DNA of 64,000 bases from assembly GCA_039738635.1 (NCBI GenBank), contig JBCLLN010000001.1, positions 1-64,000 on the forward strand, read 5' to 3'. The stretch's first letter is position 1. Each line of letters starts with the position of its first letter. This stretch comes from JBCLLP01 sp039738635. Its GTDB lineage: Bacteria > Patescibacteriota > Saccharimonadia > CAILAD01 > BJGX01. A model generated the notes under the pieces. It saw only the letters and a program-made list of their open reading frames with translations, was not told the origin of the DNA and ran no database searches. Both the position numbers and the translations under genes were made by a program. Positions 35,608 through 43,251 of the stretch are shown piece after piece.

Positions 35608-36233
35608 ACTAACTCATTGTAGCTAAATGGGATTTGATTAGACAAGTGTAATCTTACAAAAACCACTCTGCCTGAAGCCCTGGCTCGCCATTCTAGGCGC
35701 CCTCCATAGCTAGCTAAGAGCATATTAATAAACTCCACCACATCTCCGGAAAAGAAATTGGTATTGCCTACTTTCCCACCCACAAATCTAATTGATACAT
35801 AGCCCGACCGGCGCCTGATGGTAAGGGCGACTTTTTTGATTTTCTGGTCTTCGAGCTTAATAAGAATTAGAGTTATTCTGATAATACTAGCAATAATATG
35901 TTGCTCGGCAATAACATCTATCAGTGGCTTACGCCGATCAAGGGTTATAGCTAGCCCAGAGCTGTTGTGTCCAGCGGCTGCGCTCTCTATGGCCTCAATC
36001 AGGCTCGTAACTCCACCCCGCATGTCACTATAATTTTGACCAATAAAAACTAGCTGGCTTAGCAATTCAATATTAAAGCGGTTTCTTTGTAAGACTAAAT
36101 TAAAGCTAGGCGTGGGCCATTTAGCCGAAGGCTCACTGGACACGAAACCCTGTTCTATAATCAGCTGGTCTGAGGCAATACGCCTCACCACGCTGGCTAT
36201 AACTAAGCTAAAGTAATCAAAATCTATGCCCAT
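35604..36233 (-). CDS. Degenerate histidine-kinase-like protein
   Basis: A 209-residue soluble protein. The C terminus (VVEFINMLLASYGGRLEWRA... then GRVVFVRLHL) matches the last helix and strands of a HATPase domain (compare LVELYGGKIWVES in the kinase at 1265). I see no N box, DxGxG or GxGLG ATP lid motifs, and no H-box His in the helical N terminus. It therefore looks like a pseudokinase or a DHp/CA-derived partner for the adjacent receiver protein. Alternatively it is a very divergent active kinase. Confidence 0.55.
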   Translation of the reverse strand: MGIDFDYFSLVIASVVRRIASDQLIIEQGFVSSEPSAKWPTPSFNLVLQRNRFNIELLSQLVFIGQNYSDMRGGVTSLIEAIESAAAGHNSSGLAITLDRRKPLIDVIAEQHIIASIIRITLILIKLEDQKIKKVALTIRRRSGYVSIRFVGGKVGNTNFFSGDVVEFINMLLASYGGRLEWRARASGRVVFVRLHLSNQIPFSYNELV

Positions 36234-36277
36234 CAGTCTAGCTTAACTTTAGAGCTCACGAGGAGCAAGCTTAAGCA

Positions 36278-37006
36278 CTATGGTGTCAGCTTAGCGCTGG
36301 TGGCAATAATATTAAGCATATCGCTATATTTATCTGCATCGTCTGTGCCGAAAGTTATAACCTTCTCTCTGAGAGGGATAATAATAACTTCAGAATTATT
36401 ATTGCCTACCAGTAGCCCTTTATACCTGCGCCCAGCAATACCCGAAACAGTGACATCAGAGCCAGTAATCTTACCTTGAGAGTTTTTGGCTTGTAGGTCC
36501 ATCTCTGTAATTTTAGCCTGATAATTAATTACTGCTAAATCAAGCGTGAAGGCATGCGTGGTAGCAACTTCTAGGATATAAAAAGGATCCGCCTTGCCGG
36601 TAAATGTGCCGCTGTCAATATTTGGATTGATAAGCCAAGACCAAGTCCTAGGAATAGATACCTCAAAGCTTCCTAGCTGTGGAGGGGAAGTATATAAAAT
36701 AGGGTCCTTGCCTTGGATTATTATAAGATCCTTGTCATATTGAGCCTTGAGCGCACTGGTAGCTTCCTTATACCCAAGATCATACTCAGTTTTTAGATCC
36801 AACTTACTAGTGGCGGCTTTATTATTATTTGATGAAACAATAAATATAATTATTACTACCACAAGCAAGGCCAGGATGCCACCAGCAATAATAAAAACCT
36901 TTGGTCCCTTTGAGCTGGGGTCTTTAAATTGTAGCCCGGAAGGCTCTGGCAGTGGCTCTTGAGCTGGGGACGGTGATGAATTATTTAGTGGGTTTTGGAT
37001 ATCCAT
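36278..37006 (-). CDS. Single-pass membrane protein, unknown function
   Basis: A 242-residue protein: Pro/Ser-rich cytosolic N terminus (about 1-34), one TM helix (VFIIAGGILALLVVVIIIFIV), then an outer domain of about 180 residues with no motif I can name. It resembles, in pattern only, PsbP-like or DUF lipoprotein domains. Start at ATG 37006 chosen over the upstream 37057, which would overlap the peroxiredoxin gene. It lies 2 bases downstream of that gene. Confidence 0.75.
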   Translation of the reverse strand: MDIQNPLNNSSPSPAQEPLPEPSGLQFKDPSSKGPKVFIIAGGILALLVVVIIIFIVSSNNNKAATSKLDLKTEYDLGYKEATSALKAQYDKDLIIIQGKDPILYTSPPQLGSFEVSIPRTWSWLINPNIDSGTFTGKADPFYILEVATTHAFTLDLAVINYQAKITEMDLQAKNSQGKITGSDVTVSGIAGRRYKGLLVGNNNSEVIIIPLREKVITFGTDDADKYSDMLNIIATSAKLTP

Positions 37007-37008
37007 TA

Positions 37009-37539
37009 TTAGCCTTTCTTTAAATTCGCTTGGCCAGGTTCCCAGTCCATCGGGCAAAGTCCGCCAGTTTGCAGGGCCTTCACTACTCGCATGGTTTCGT
37101 CTACACTGCGCCCGACATTACTATCAGATAGGACGGCGTATCTTAAGTCACCATCCGGGTCAATTATAAAAGTGCCTCTTTCGGCCTCGCCGTTTGTCTC
37201 GTTAAGTACTTCATAGTCTTTTGAAAGCTGGTGGTTGCTATCGGCAAGTATCGGAAATTCTACATTTTTTAGGTCACGCTCAAACCACGCCTGGTGCGAA
37301 TTAACACTATCGGTACTGGCTGCCAGTATGGAAGTGTTGATCTTTTCAAATTCTGAGGCTTTTTTGGCAAAACCTTCTATCTCTGTAGGGCAGACGAAGG
37401 TAAAGTCTCGAGGGTAAAAAAATAGTATTAGCCACTTGCCTTTATAGTCTTTAAGGCTAATTTCCTTAAATTCATCTTTATCGGCCTTTTTATAGGCTGG
37501 TTGTTTAAAATCTGGGGCGGGTTGATTAAGTTTTAGCAT
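37009..37539 (-). CDS. Typical 2-Cys peroxiredoxin (AhpC/Prx1)
   Basis: A 176-residue thiol peroxidase. The peroxidatic Cys lies in FYPRDFTFVCPTEIEGF and the resolving Cys in LQTGGLCPMDWEPG. It reduces hydrogen peroxide and organic peroxides. No AhpF partner is adjacent, so the reductant is unknown. A GGAG-like site precedes the ATG. It stands between SOD and the single-pass membrane protein, as part of an oxidative-defence block. Confidence 0.93.
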   Translation of the reverse strand: MLKLNQPAPDFKQPAYKKADKDEFKEISLKDYKGKWLILFFYPRDFTFVCPTEIEGFAKKASEFEKINTSILAASTDSVNSHQAWFERDLKNVEFPILADSNHQLSKDYEVLNETNGEAERGTFIIDPDGDLRYAVLSDSNVGRSVDETMRVVKALQTGGLCPMDWEPGQANLKKG

Positions 37540-37567
37540 TTTGCTCCTTTATTAAAAAAGTTTATTA

Positions 37568-38140
37568 TTATTTAATTCTACTATTAACCACTGCCCAGTC
37601 GATGGCAGCCATAAATATGGCTATATAGTCTTTGCGGGCAGTAGCGTAATCTATAAAGTAAGCGTGCTCATAAACATCCATCACCAGTAGCGGAGCAGTA
37701 TTCCAGATACCTCCTTGATTATGGACATCACATAGATAGTTATCAAGCGCCTTGAGCTGATTATCCCAGGCCAACACAACCCAACCTCTTGAGGCCAGAC
37801 CAGTGGCAGAGAATTGACTAGCCCAAGCGTTTACACTTCCCCACTGGGCTTCTATCAGCCCTTTTATGGGCCCTTGGCAAGCCTGGGGTTGATCGGTCAT
37901 GTTGTCAAAATAAAGCTCATGGAGCTTGACTCCGTTGAGGGCAAAGCTCTTTTCTACCTGAAGTTCGCGAAGTTGCGAATATGTACCATTGGCGCCCTCC
38001 AGCTCGGCAGTTTTTAATTGCTCGCATATTTCATTATACTTTTTAACATAGCCAGCATATAGCACATCGTGATGCTCACTAAGCTGAGTAGCGCTAATGC
38101 CAGCTAACTTACTATACTTAAGAGGTTTAATTTCTATCAT
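37568..38140 (-). CDS. Fe/Mn superoxide dismutase
   Basis: A 190-residue SOD. Metal-ligand segments are SEHHDVLYAGYVKKYN (first His region), LNGVKLHELYFDNM (second His) and DVYEHAYFIDY (Asp and His). GWVVLAWD replaces the usual GW-WL segment. Converts superoxide to peroxide, which the neighbouring peroxiredoxins can remove. Metal choice (Fe or Mn) cannot be read reliably. No signal peptide. Confidence 0.92.
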   Translation of the reverse strand: MIEIKPLKYSKLAGISATQLSEHHDVLYAGYVKKYNEICEQLKTAELEGANGTYSQLRELQVEKSFALNGVKLHELYFDNMTDQPQACQGPIKGLIEAQWGSVNAWASQFSATGLASRGWVVLAWDNQLKALDNYLCDVHNQGGIWNTAPLLVMDVYEHAYFIDYATARKDYIAIFMAAIDWAVVNSRIK

Positions 38141-38172
38141 AATAGTTATTGTACTATAGATTCATAGCTATC

Positions 38173-38655
38173 TCAAAACTTATAGACATTAGCGGGGCCT
38201 ATTTTATAGGCTATTTTTTTAGAATGGAAGCTAAATGCGTACGATACTACCAAGGCTCCTGGCTTTAGCTCACGATGGAGTTTTTTGCTTAGGCGCTCCA
38301 AATACGGCTGGGCGGTAAATACAAATACTAAATCGGCCTGAGACAAATCAGCCCCCCAATAGCTAGCGACACTAACCGCTGAGGCAGGATATCGCCTGAG
38401 CCTGAGGTTAGCTATTAGGGCTAGGATTGGATTGAGCTCGTAGCCTTGGGCTCGGTAGCCATGGCGGGAGGCGGCTAGTAACACCCGCCCATCGCCACTG
38501 CCTAAATCAACCACCCTAGAACCTTTGCGTAGTTTAATTTTAGTAAATATTTGCTCTATATCGGCCTGTCTGGTAGGTACATAGGGAGCCCCTACGAGCA
38601 CGATCAGCCCAAATGATATGAATACTATTATTAGAATTACCCATAAGATAATCAT
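38173..38655 (-). CDS. Membrane-anchored SAM-dependent methyltransferase
   Basis: A 160-residue protein with an N-terminal TM helix (about 3-25) followed by a class I methyltransferase core: motif I VVDLGSGDGRVLLAA, then GYELNP (acidic end of strand 2) and ADLVFVFTAQPY (motif IV position). It lacks a large substrate domain. Related small proteins methylate Lys in membrane-associated ATP synthase subunits in eukaryotes (FAM173 family), but the target here is unknown. Confidence 0.8.
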   Translation of the reverse strand: MIILWVILIIVFISFGLIVLVGAPYVPTRQADIEQIFTKIKLRKGSRVVDLGSGDGRVLLAASRHGYRAQGYELNPILALIANLRLRRYPASAVSVASYWGADLSQADLVFVFTAQPYLERLSKKLHRELKPGALVVSYAFSFHSKKIAYKIGPANVYKF

Positions 38656-38664
38656 GCTAGTAGC

Positions 38665-39132
38665 CTAATTATGAGCTTTTATCCAATCCATTACCGCTGG
38701 TACGGTTTTAAGGGGTTGAATCTTGGGCCAAACGGCCAAAACATTAAGACCAGGCCCGATTAATACTGATGATCTGACTGTGCCTAGATATTTTTTGCCA
38801 AACATGCTTTTTTGACTCCAGGCACCATAGGCCTCAATCATTTTATGGGCGGTGTCGGCCAGTACCGGGAAAGGCAATTTATGGTGCTTGGCAAATTTTT
38901 GATGGCTTTTTATAGTATCTTTACTAACACCAATAACGTTAATGCCTTGAGCCTGCAAGTCTTCAAAGCTATCGCGGACACTACAGGCTTGGATGGTACA
39001 CCCTGGTGTTTCATCCTTAGGATAGAAGTATATCAGGGTCATTTTGCCTTTAAGATCAGATAACTTATGGGTTTTGTTGCTTTGATCAAGAGCCATAAAG
39101 TCCGGTGCCTTGTCGCCTATTTTTAGTGTCAT
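38665..39132 (-). CDS. bcp: Bcp/PrxQ thiol peroxidase
   Basis: A 155-residue peroxiredoxin. YFYPKDETPGCTIQACSVRD holds the peroxidatic Cys and, five residues on, the resolving Cys characteristic of PrxQ. GDKAPDFMALDQSNKTHKLSD is the family N terminus. Third antioxidant gene in a 2-kb block, which suggests regular exposure to oxygen or host oxidants. Confidence 0.93.
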   Translation of the reverse strand: MTLKIGDKAPDFMALDQSNKTHKLSDLKGKMTLIYFYPKDETPGCTIQACSVRDSFEDLQAQGINVIGVSKDTIKSHQKFAKHHKLPFPVLADTAHKMIEAYGAWSQKSMFGKKYLGTVRSSVLIGPGLNVLAVWPKIQPLKTVPAVMDWIKAHN

Positions 39133-39150
39133 CGCTTGCCCTCCTTATAG

Positions 39151-39873
39151 TTAGTTTCTTGGCCTTAAATATTGGTCCCAGTATTCAAAAAGCTTTCCGG
39201 TAGCAAATAAATCTTCGGCATTGTACTTGGCAATCTCCAAATACTTTTTTGCTTGGTAGGCTGGCCCCACATCACTTCCATCCATCCCCGATGCTTTAGG
39301 GCTTTTAATACCAAAGGCTCGGCACCAGCGGTGCAAACTGCCCTTGTACATTGCCCCGCCATAGAAGGTTAAGAGGTCGTATAGGTCGTGGTGGGTGGCA
39401 CCCCTAAAGCCAGCTGAATTATAGCGGTTACTAATTAGGTCTTTGCTAGGTCTGATGCCGTGCACGGCCGAGCGTATCATCATATATGGTACATCTGCCC
39501 GACGCCCAAAGAAGCTTATAAACTCATCTGTTATCTCGGCTATGCCCCAGAACTTGGTCAGCATCTCGGCTTCATTCATGGAGACATACTTAATCCCATT
39601 TTCCTCGACATCATCGGCTTTTTTGCCGTTAGTATCATAATAGACTGCGCCCTTACTCTCATCTATATCGTATACGCCAATAGCAATAATCCTGCCCGTT
39701 AGGGGGCTAAAGACTAAGTTTTGCTCAATATCTTCTATGGCCTTTTGGTAGCCAGCTGGGTCTTTCTTGCGGTCTGGTACTCGCTTGGTAAGGTCTTTTT
39801 TAGTGGCTGTGTCAAACTTACTAAAATCTTCGCCGACCATTTCTATATCAAATACTAATCGTTTTTTATTCAT
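39151..39873 (-). CDS. Predicted 3'-5' exonuclease (PolB-exonuclease-like)
   Basis: A 240-residue RNase H-fold exonuclease. RLVFDIEMVGEDFSKF gives the DxE motif; SFFGRRADVPYMMIRS is an Exo II-like region, HHDLYDLLTFYG and YNAEDLFATGKLFEYW supply further acidic residues (YxxxD-type Exo III). Probably a DNA or RNA 3'-5' nuclease; substrate not determined. Encoded alone between bcp and the helicase. Confidence 0.85.
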   Translation of the reverse strand: MNKKRLVFDIEMVGEDFSKFDTATKKDLTKRVPDRKKDPAGYQKAIEDIEQNLVFSPLTGRIIAIGVYDIDESKGAVYYDTNGKKADDVEENGIKYVSMNEAEMLTKFWGIAEITDEFISFFGRRADVPYMMIRSAVHGIRPSKDLISNRYNSAGFRGATHHDLYDLLTFYGGAMYKGSLHRWCRAFGIKSPKASGMDGSDVGPAYQAKKYLEIAKYNAEDLFATGKLFEYWDQYLRPRN

Positions 39874-39906
39874 TGCGCTATTATAGCACGCCTACTAAAA
39901 AGCGGG

Positions 39907-41112
39907 TTAACCAGCAATAAAAGTTAGCGCTTTGCCGGCCTTGCCAGCTCGGCCAGTTCGGCCGATACGATGGATATAATCTTGGTAATTGTTGGGCTGA
40001 TCAAAGTTAATAACATGGCTGACATTAGGTATGTCTAACCCCCTAGCAGCAACATCAGTGGCAACTAATATCCCGACCCTACCGTCCTTGAAGGCATTTA
40101 AGGCTCTTTGGCGTTGGGGTTGAGATTTATTGCCATGGATGGCTTCGGCCGGAAGCCCGGCCCTAGTCAGCGCATCGGCTAGCTTTTGAACGCCAAATTT
40201 AGTTTCGCCAAATACTAAAACCTTCTCAAAGTCTTCGGTGTTAAGTAAATCGCTTAGGATTTTAATCTTAGCTTCTTTGGATCCAGCCCTAATTACATTT
40301 TGTTCAACGTGCTCGGCCGTTTCTCTGGTTCTAACAGAGATAGTCACCGGGTCTTTAAGCATGGTGTCAAGTAAGTGCTGGATTTGAGGATTAATAGTAG
40401 CACTAAAGCAGAGCGACTGACGATCGGCAGGAACCTGCGATAGGATATCTTTAATATCTGGCAGGAAACCCATATCAAGCATCCGGTCGGCTTCATCTAG
40501 CACTAGGGTCGTTACAAGGCCCAACTTAAGCTCACGCTTTTGCATTAAGTCCTTCAGGCGCCCTGGCGTACCAATAATCATTTGTGGTTGTCGGCGCAAA
40601 TCTCGGATTTGCTTTTGCATATTTACTCCCCCCACACATAGTGCCGAATACAACCTAAGATTAGTGGCATACAGCTTGAATTCCTGATCAATTTGGGTAG
40701 CCAGCTCACGAGTTGGAGCCATAATAAGCACTGCTTTTTGATCTGAATTGGTCTTGAGCCGATGGATTATTGGCAGTATAAAAGCAGCTGTCTTACCGGT
40801 GCCGGTATTAGCCAAGCCAATTACATCTCGGCCTTCTAGGATTGGCTTAATTGCCCCGTCTTGAATGCTGGTAGGGTGCTCTAGTCCCCTCCTGGTGATA
40901 TTGGCCTGTAATTCGGCTACAAATCCAAAGTCACTGAATTTATGAACTGGCACAAACTCAACTCTGTCGATTTGCTCGACGGCCTTATTAATATATTTAG
41001 TTGGGTCAATATAAGCCTTGCCCCTGTTGCCTCTGCGGTTGTTCTTACCGAACGACCTGGATTGTGATCCGCCTTTCCGTGAACGGGAAGCAGAAAAAGA
41101 TCTGTATGTCAT
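39907..41112 (-). CDS. DEAD-box RNA helicase
   Basis: A 401-residue helicase core. Motifs are Q (GLEHPTSIQDG), I (ANTGTGKTAAF), Ia (APTRELATQ), II (DEAD in VLDEADRM), III (SAT), IV-VI (VATDVAARGLDIPNV, HRIGRTGRAG). A basic, Ser/Gly/Arg-rich N terminus (SASRSRKGGSQSRSFGKNNR) probably binds RNA. The ATG at 41112 has AAAGG 6 bases upstream. No extended C-terminal RNA-binding domain, so it resembles RhlE. Confidence 0.93.
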   Translation of the reverse strand: MTYRSFSASRSRKGGSQSRSFGKNNRRGNRGKAYIDPTKYINKAVEQIDRVEFVPVHKFSDFGFVAELQANITRRGLEHPTSIQDGAIKPILEGRDVIGLANTGTGKTAAFILPIIHRLKTNSDQKAVLIMAPTRELATQIDQEFKLYATNLRLYSALCVGGVNMQKQIRDLRRQPQMIIGTPGRLKDLMQKRELKLGLVTTLVLDEADRMLDMGFLPDIKDILSQVPADRQSLCFSATINPQIQHLLDTMLKDPVTISVRTRETAEHVEQNVIRAGSKEAKIKILSDLLNTEDFEKVLVFGETKFGVQKLADALTRAGLPAEAIHGNKSQPQRQRALNAFKDGRVGILVATDVAARGLDIPNVSHVINFDQPNNYQDYIHRIGRTGRAGKAGKALTFIAG

Positions 41113-41337
41113 GAATACCTTTCTGTTGACTATGGTGAACAGCCAAGCAGTTTTACTTAAGTGGGTATTCATCACAATAATTAATTTGTAAGCTAATAAT
41201 AACATAACTTATTTGCAGTGTCAACCATTACTTGCTATGATAATGCGCTAGGATTGAAAAACCCTCGCATTTAGGCTATGATTATCAGGTTAAACCTTGC
41301 TTAGGTTTAATAGCTAATAACCTAGGGGATCCGACTA

Positions 41338-41412
41338 TGGGGCGTGGCCAAGTGGTAAGGCAACGGTTTTTGGTACCGTCATACGCAGGTTCGAACCCTG
41401 CCGCCCCAGCCA
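41338..41412 (+). tRNA. tRNA-Gln (anticodon TTG), CCA encoded
   Basis: Full cloverleaf: acceptor TGGGGCG with CGCCCCA, anticodon stem ACGGT/ACCGT around TTTTGGT (anticodon TTG at positions 34-36), T arm GCAGG TTCGAAC CCTGC, discriminator G and genomic CCA. It borders the AT-rich NRPS operon and is followed by its own terminator, which argues against recent loss of its 3' end by integration. Confidence 0.96.
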
Positions 41413-41426
41413 AGGATTCGGATGTC

Positions 41427-41479
41427 GCAAATGGAAAAGAAGGGGTTTGGGGAGGAATTTTCCATTTGCTCCTCTTTTT
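41427..41479 (+). terminator. Terminator of tRNA-Gln
   Basis: Perfect 12-bp stem (41427-41438 with 41458-41469), loop of 19, then TCCTCTTTTTA. Confidence 0.8.
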
Positions 41480-41531
41480 ATTTGGGCGAAATTCTGGTCG
41501 GACATCATTTTTTTACTATATCATAACATTA

Positions 41532-41540
41532 TGGTATGCT
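41532..41540 (+). promoter_or_regulatory. Extended -10 promoter of the NRPS operon
   Basis: TGGTATGCT, ending 7 bases before the regulator ATG at 41548. It has the same leaderless layout as host genes, so the operon appears adapted to this transcription system. Confidence 0.45.
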
Positions 41541-41547
41541 GTAGATA

Positions 41548-41754
41548 ATGAAAAACGAATCCAGAAAGTTTGGTTTGAACCTGAAAAGGATTAGAACCAA
41601 GAAAGGCATATCGCAAGGAGATATTGCTCGATCGCTTGAGATCGGGCGTGGTTTTATTAGCACTATAGAGAACGGAAAGACGAATCCAACACTTGCGACA
41701 ATTGCAAAATTGGCGAAAGTTGTCGGAGTTTCTGTTGGTGAGTTACTTAAATAA
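41548..41754 (+). CDS. XRE-family HTH regulator of the NRPS operon
   Basis: A 68-residue protein consisting of a single HTH_3 domain: FGLNLKRIRTKKGISQGDIA, then SLEIGRGFISTIENGKTNPT, the recognition-helix region. The domain usually binds operator DNA as a dimer. It is the first gene of the NRPS operon, 4 bases before proS, so it probably autoregulates the cluster. No effector domain is present. AT-rich like the genes behind it. Confidence 0.85.
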   Translation: MKNESRKFGLNLKRIRTKKGISQGDIARSLEIGRGFISTIENGKTNPTLATIAKLAKVVGVSVGELLK

Positions 41755-41758
41755 TTTT

Positions 41759-43243
41759 ATGAATAAAAATAAAAATGATGATAATAACAAAATAACCTCC
41801 CGTGAGGAAAATTTCTCACAATGGTATCTTGATGTGATACGGGGAGCAGATTTAGTAGACAATTCTCCCGTAAGAGGTTGTATGATTATCAAACCTTACG
41901 GTTACTCTTTATGGGAAAATATACAGAAAATACTGGACAGTGAGTTTAAAAAACACGGCACACAAAATGCATATTTTCCACTTTTAATTCCAAAAAGTTT
42001 TTTAGAAAAAGAATCAGAACATATAGAAGGATTTGCGAAAGAATGTGCGGTTGTTACTCATCATAGGCTTGAAGAAAAAGATGGGAAGCTTATACCAGCA
42101 GGTGAACTTGATGAACCCTTGATTATTCGTCCAACATCAGAAACTATTATTTATGATGCATTTTCAAGATGGATTCATTCATATAGAGATTTACCTCTAA
42201 TAATCAATCAATGGTGTAATGTTGTGCGATGGGAAATGCGCCCAAGACTTTTTTTGCGTACTACAGAATTTCTCTGGCAAGAAGGACATACCGCTCACTC
42301 CACTAAAGAAGAAGCTGATGAAAAAACACTGGAGATGCTTGAAGTTTACAGAAAATTTGTTGAAGAATATTTATCTATTTCGCTTGTGAAAGGAAAGAAA
42401 ACGGAAATTGAAAAATTTCCTGGGGCTGAATATACATCTACGATAGAAGCAATGATGCAGGATGCCAAAGCCTTACAATCTGGTACATCACATATGCTTG
42501 CGCAAAATTTTTCAAAATCTTTTGATGTATCTTTCATAGATGAAAATCAAGAAAAACAATATGTGTGGCAGACAAGCTGGGGTATGAGCACAAGAATAAT
42601 TGGAGCTCTTATTATGTCCCATTCAGATGATAAAGGTCTTGTTTTACCTCCTAAAATTGCGCCATTTCAAGTAGTTATAATACCTATTTGGAGCACCAAT
42701 GATGAAAAGAAATCTGTTTTTGCAGAAGTGGAGAAAATTAAATCTGAACTTGAAGAAGTTGGGGTCACATACAAAGTAGATGACAGAGAAGGAAGGCCAG
42801 GATTTAAATATTTTGAATGGGAAAGAAAAGGCATTCCACTCAGGCTTGAAGTTGGACCTAAAGATATTCAAAAAGAATCAGTTGTAGTCGTGGACAGAAT
42901 CCTAGGCAAGAAGGAGTTTGTTCAAAATGTAAAAAGAGCTCCTTATATAAAGGAAAGTTTGGAAAATATGCAAAAAACCTTACTCGAGAAATCAAGAAAG
43001 TTTAGGTTAGAAAATACTCGTGAGGTTTCAGATTATGAAGAATTTAAAAAAGTTATGAATGAAAAATCCGGTTTTATCTTTGCTCATTTATGTTTGAATA
43101 AAAATTGCGAGGAAAAAATAAAAGAAGAGACAAACGCTAGCAGTAGATGTATCCCTTTTGATGGGGGTCTAGATAATACTGGTAAATGTATTTATTGCAA
43201 GAAGGATGCTCCTAATAAAGTCTTGTTTGCGAAGGCTTATTAA
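41759..43243 (+). CDS. proS: Prolyl-tRNA synthetase, archaeal/eukaryotic type
   Basis: A 494-residue class II synthetase. Start at ATG 41759, just after the regulator stop; an earlier in-frame ATG would overlap it. Catalytic core: IIRPTSETIIYDAFSRW (motif 1 region), LFLRTTEFLWQEGHTAH (motif 2) and GMSTRIIGALIMSH (motif 3), then an anticodon-binding domain. The C-terminal zinc-like domain has Cys pairs (CLNKNC, CIYC) and ends in KAY, as archaeal/eukaryotic ProRS do. No bacterial YbaK editing insertion. All motifs look intact. It has the AT-rich composition of the NRPS operon, only 8 bases from the NRPS gene. It may be a drug-insensitive duplicate or the only ProRS of the cell. Confidence 0.93.
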   Translation: MNKNKNDDNNKITSREENFSQWYLDVIRGADLVDNSPVRGCMIIKPYGYSLWENIQKILDSEFKKHGTQNAYFPLLIPKSFLEKESEHIEGFAKECAVVTHHRLEEKDGKLIPAGELDEPLIIRPTSETIIYDAFSRWIHSYRDLPLIINQWCNVVRWEMRPRLFLRTTEFLWQEGHTAHSTKEEADEKTLEMLEVYRKFVEEYLSISLVKGKKTEIEKFPGAEYTSTIEAMMQDAKALQSGTSHMLAQNFSKSFDVSFIDENQEKQYVWQTSWGMSTRIIGALIMSHSDDKGLVLPPKIAPFQVVIIPIWSTNDEKKSVFAEVEKIKSELEEVGVTYKVDDREGRPGFKYFEWERKGIPLRLEVGPKDIQKESVVVVDRILGKKEFVQNVKRAPYIKESLENMQKTLLEKSRKFRLENTREVSDYEEFKKVMNEKSGFIFAHLCLNKNCEEKIKEETNASSRCIPFDGGLDNTGKCIYCKKDAPNKVLFAKAY

Positions 43244-43251
43244 TCTTCGTT

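Noticed and set aside
41693..41758. Longer ProRS starting at 41693
   Set aside because: The extra 22 residues overlap the regulator gene in another frame and do not resemble ProRS; ATG 41759 follows directly after the regulator stop.
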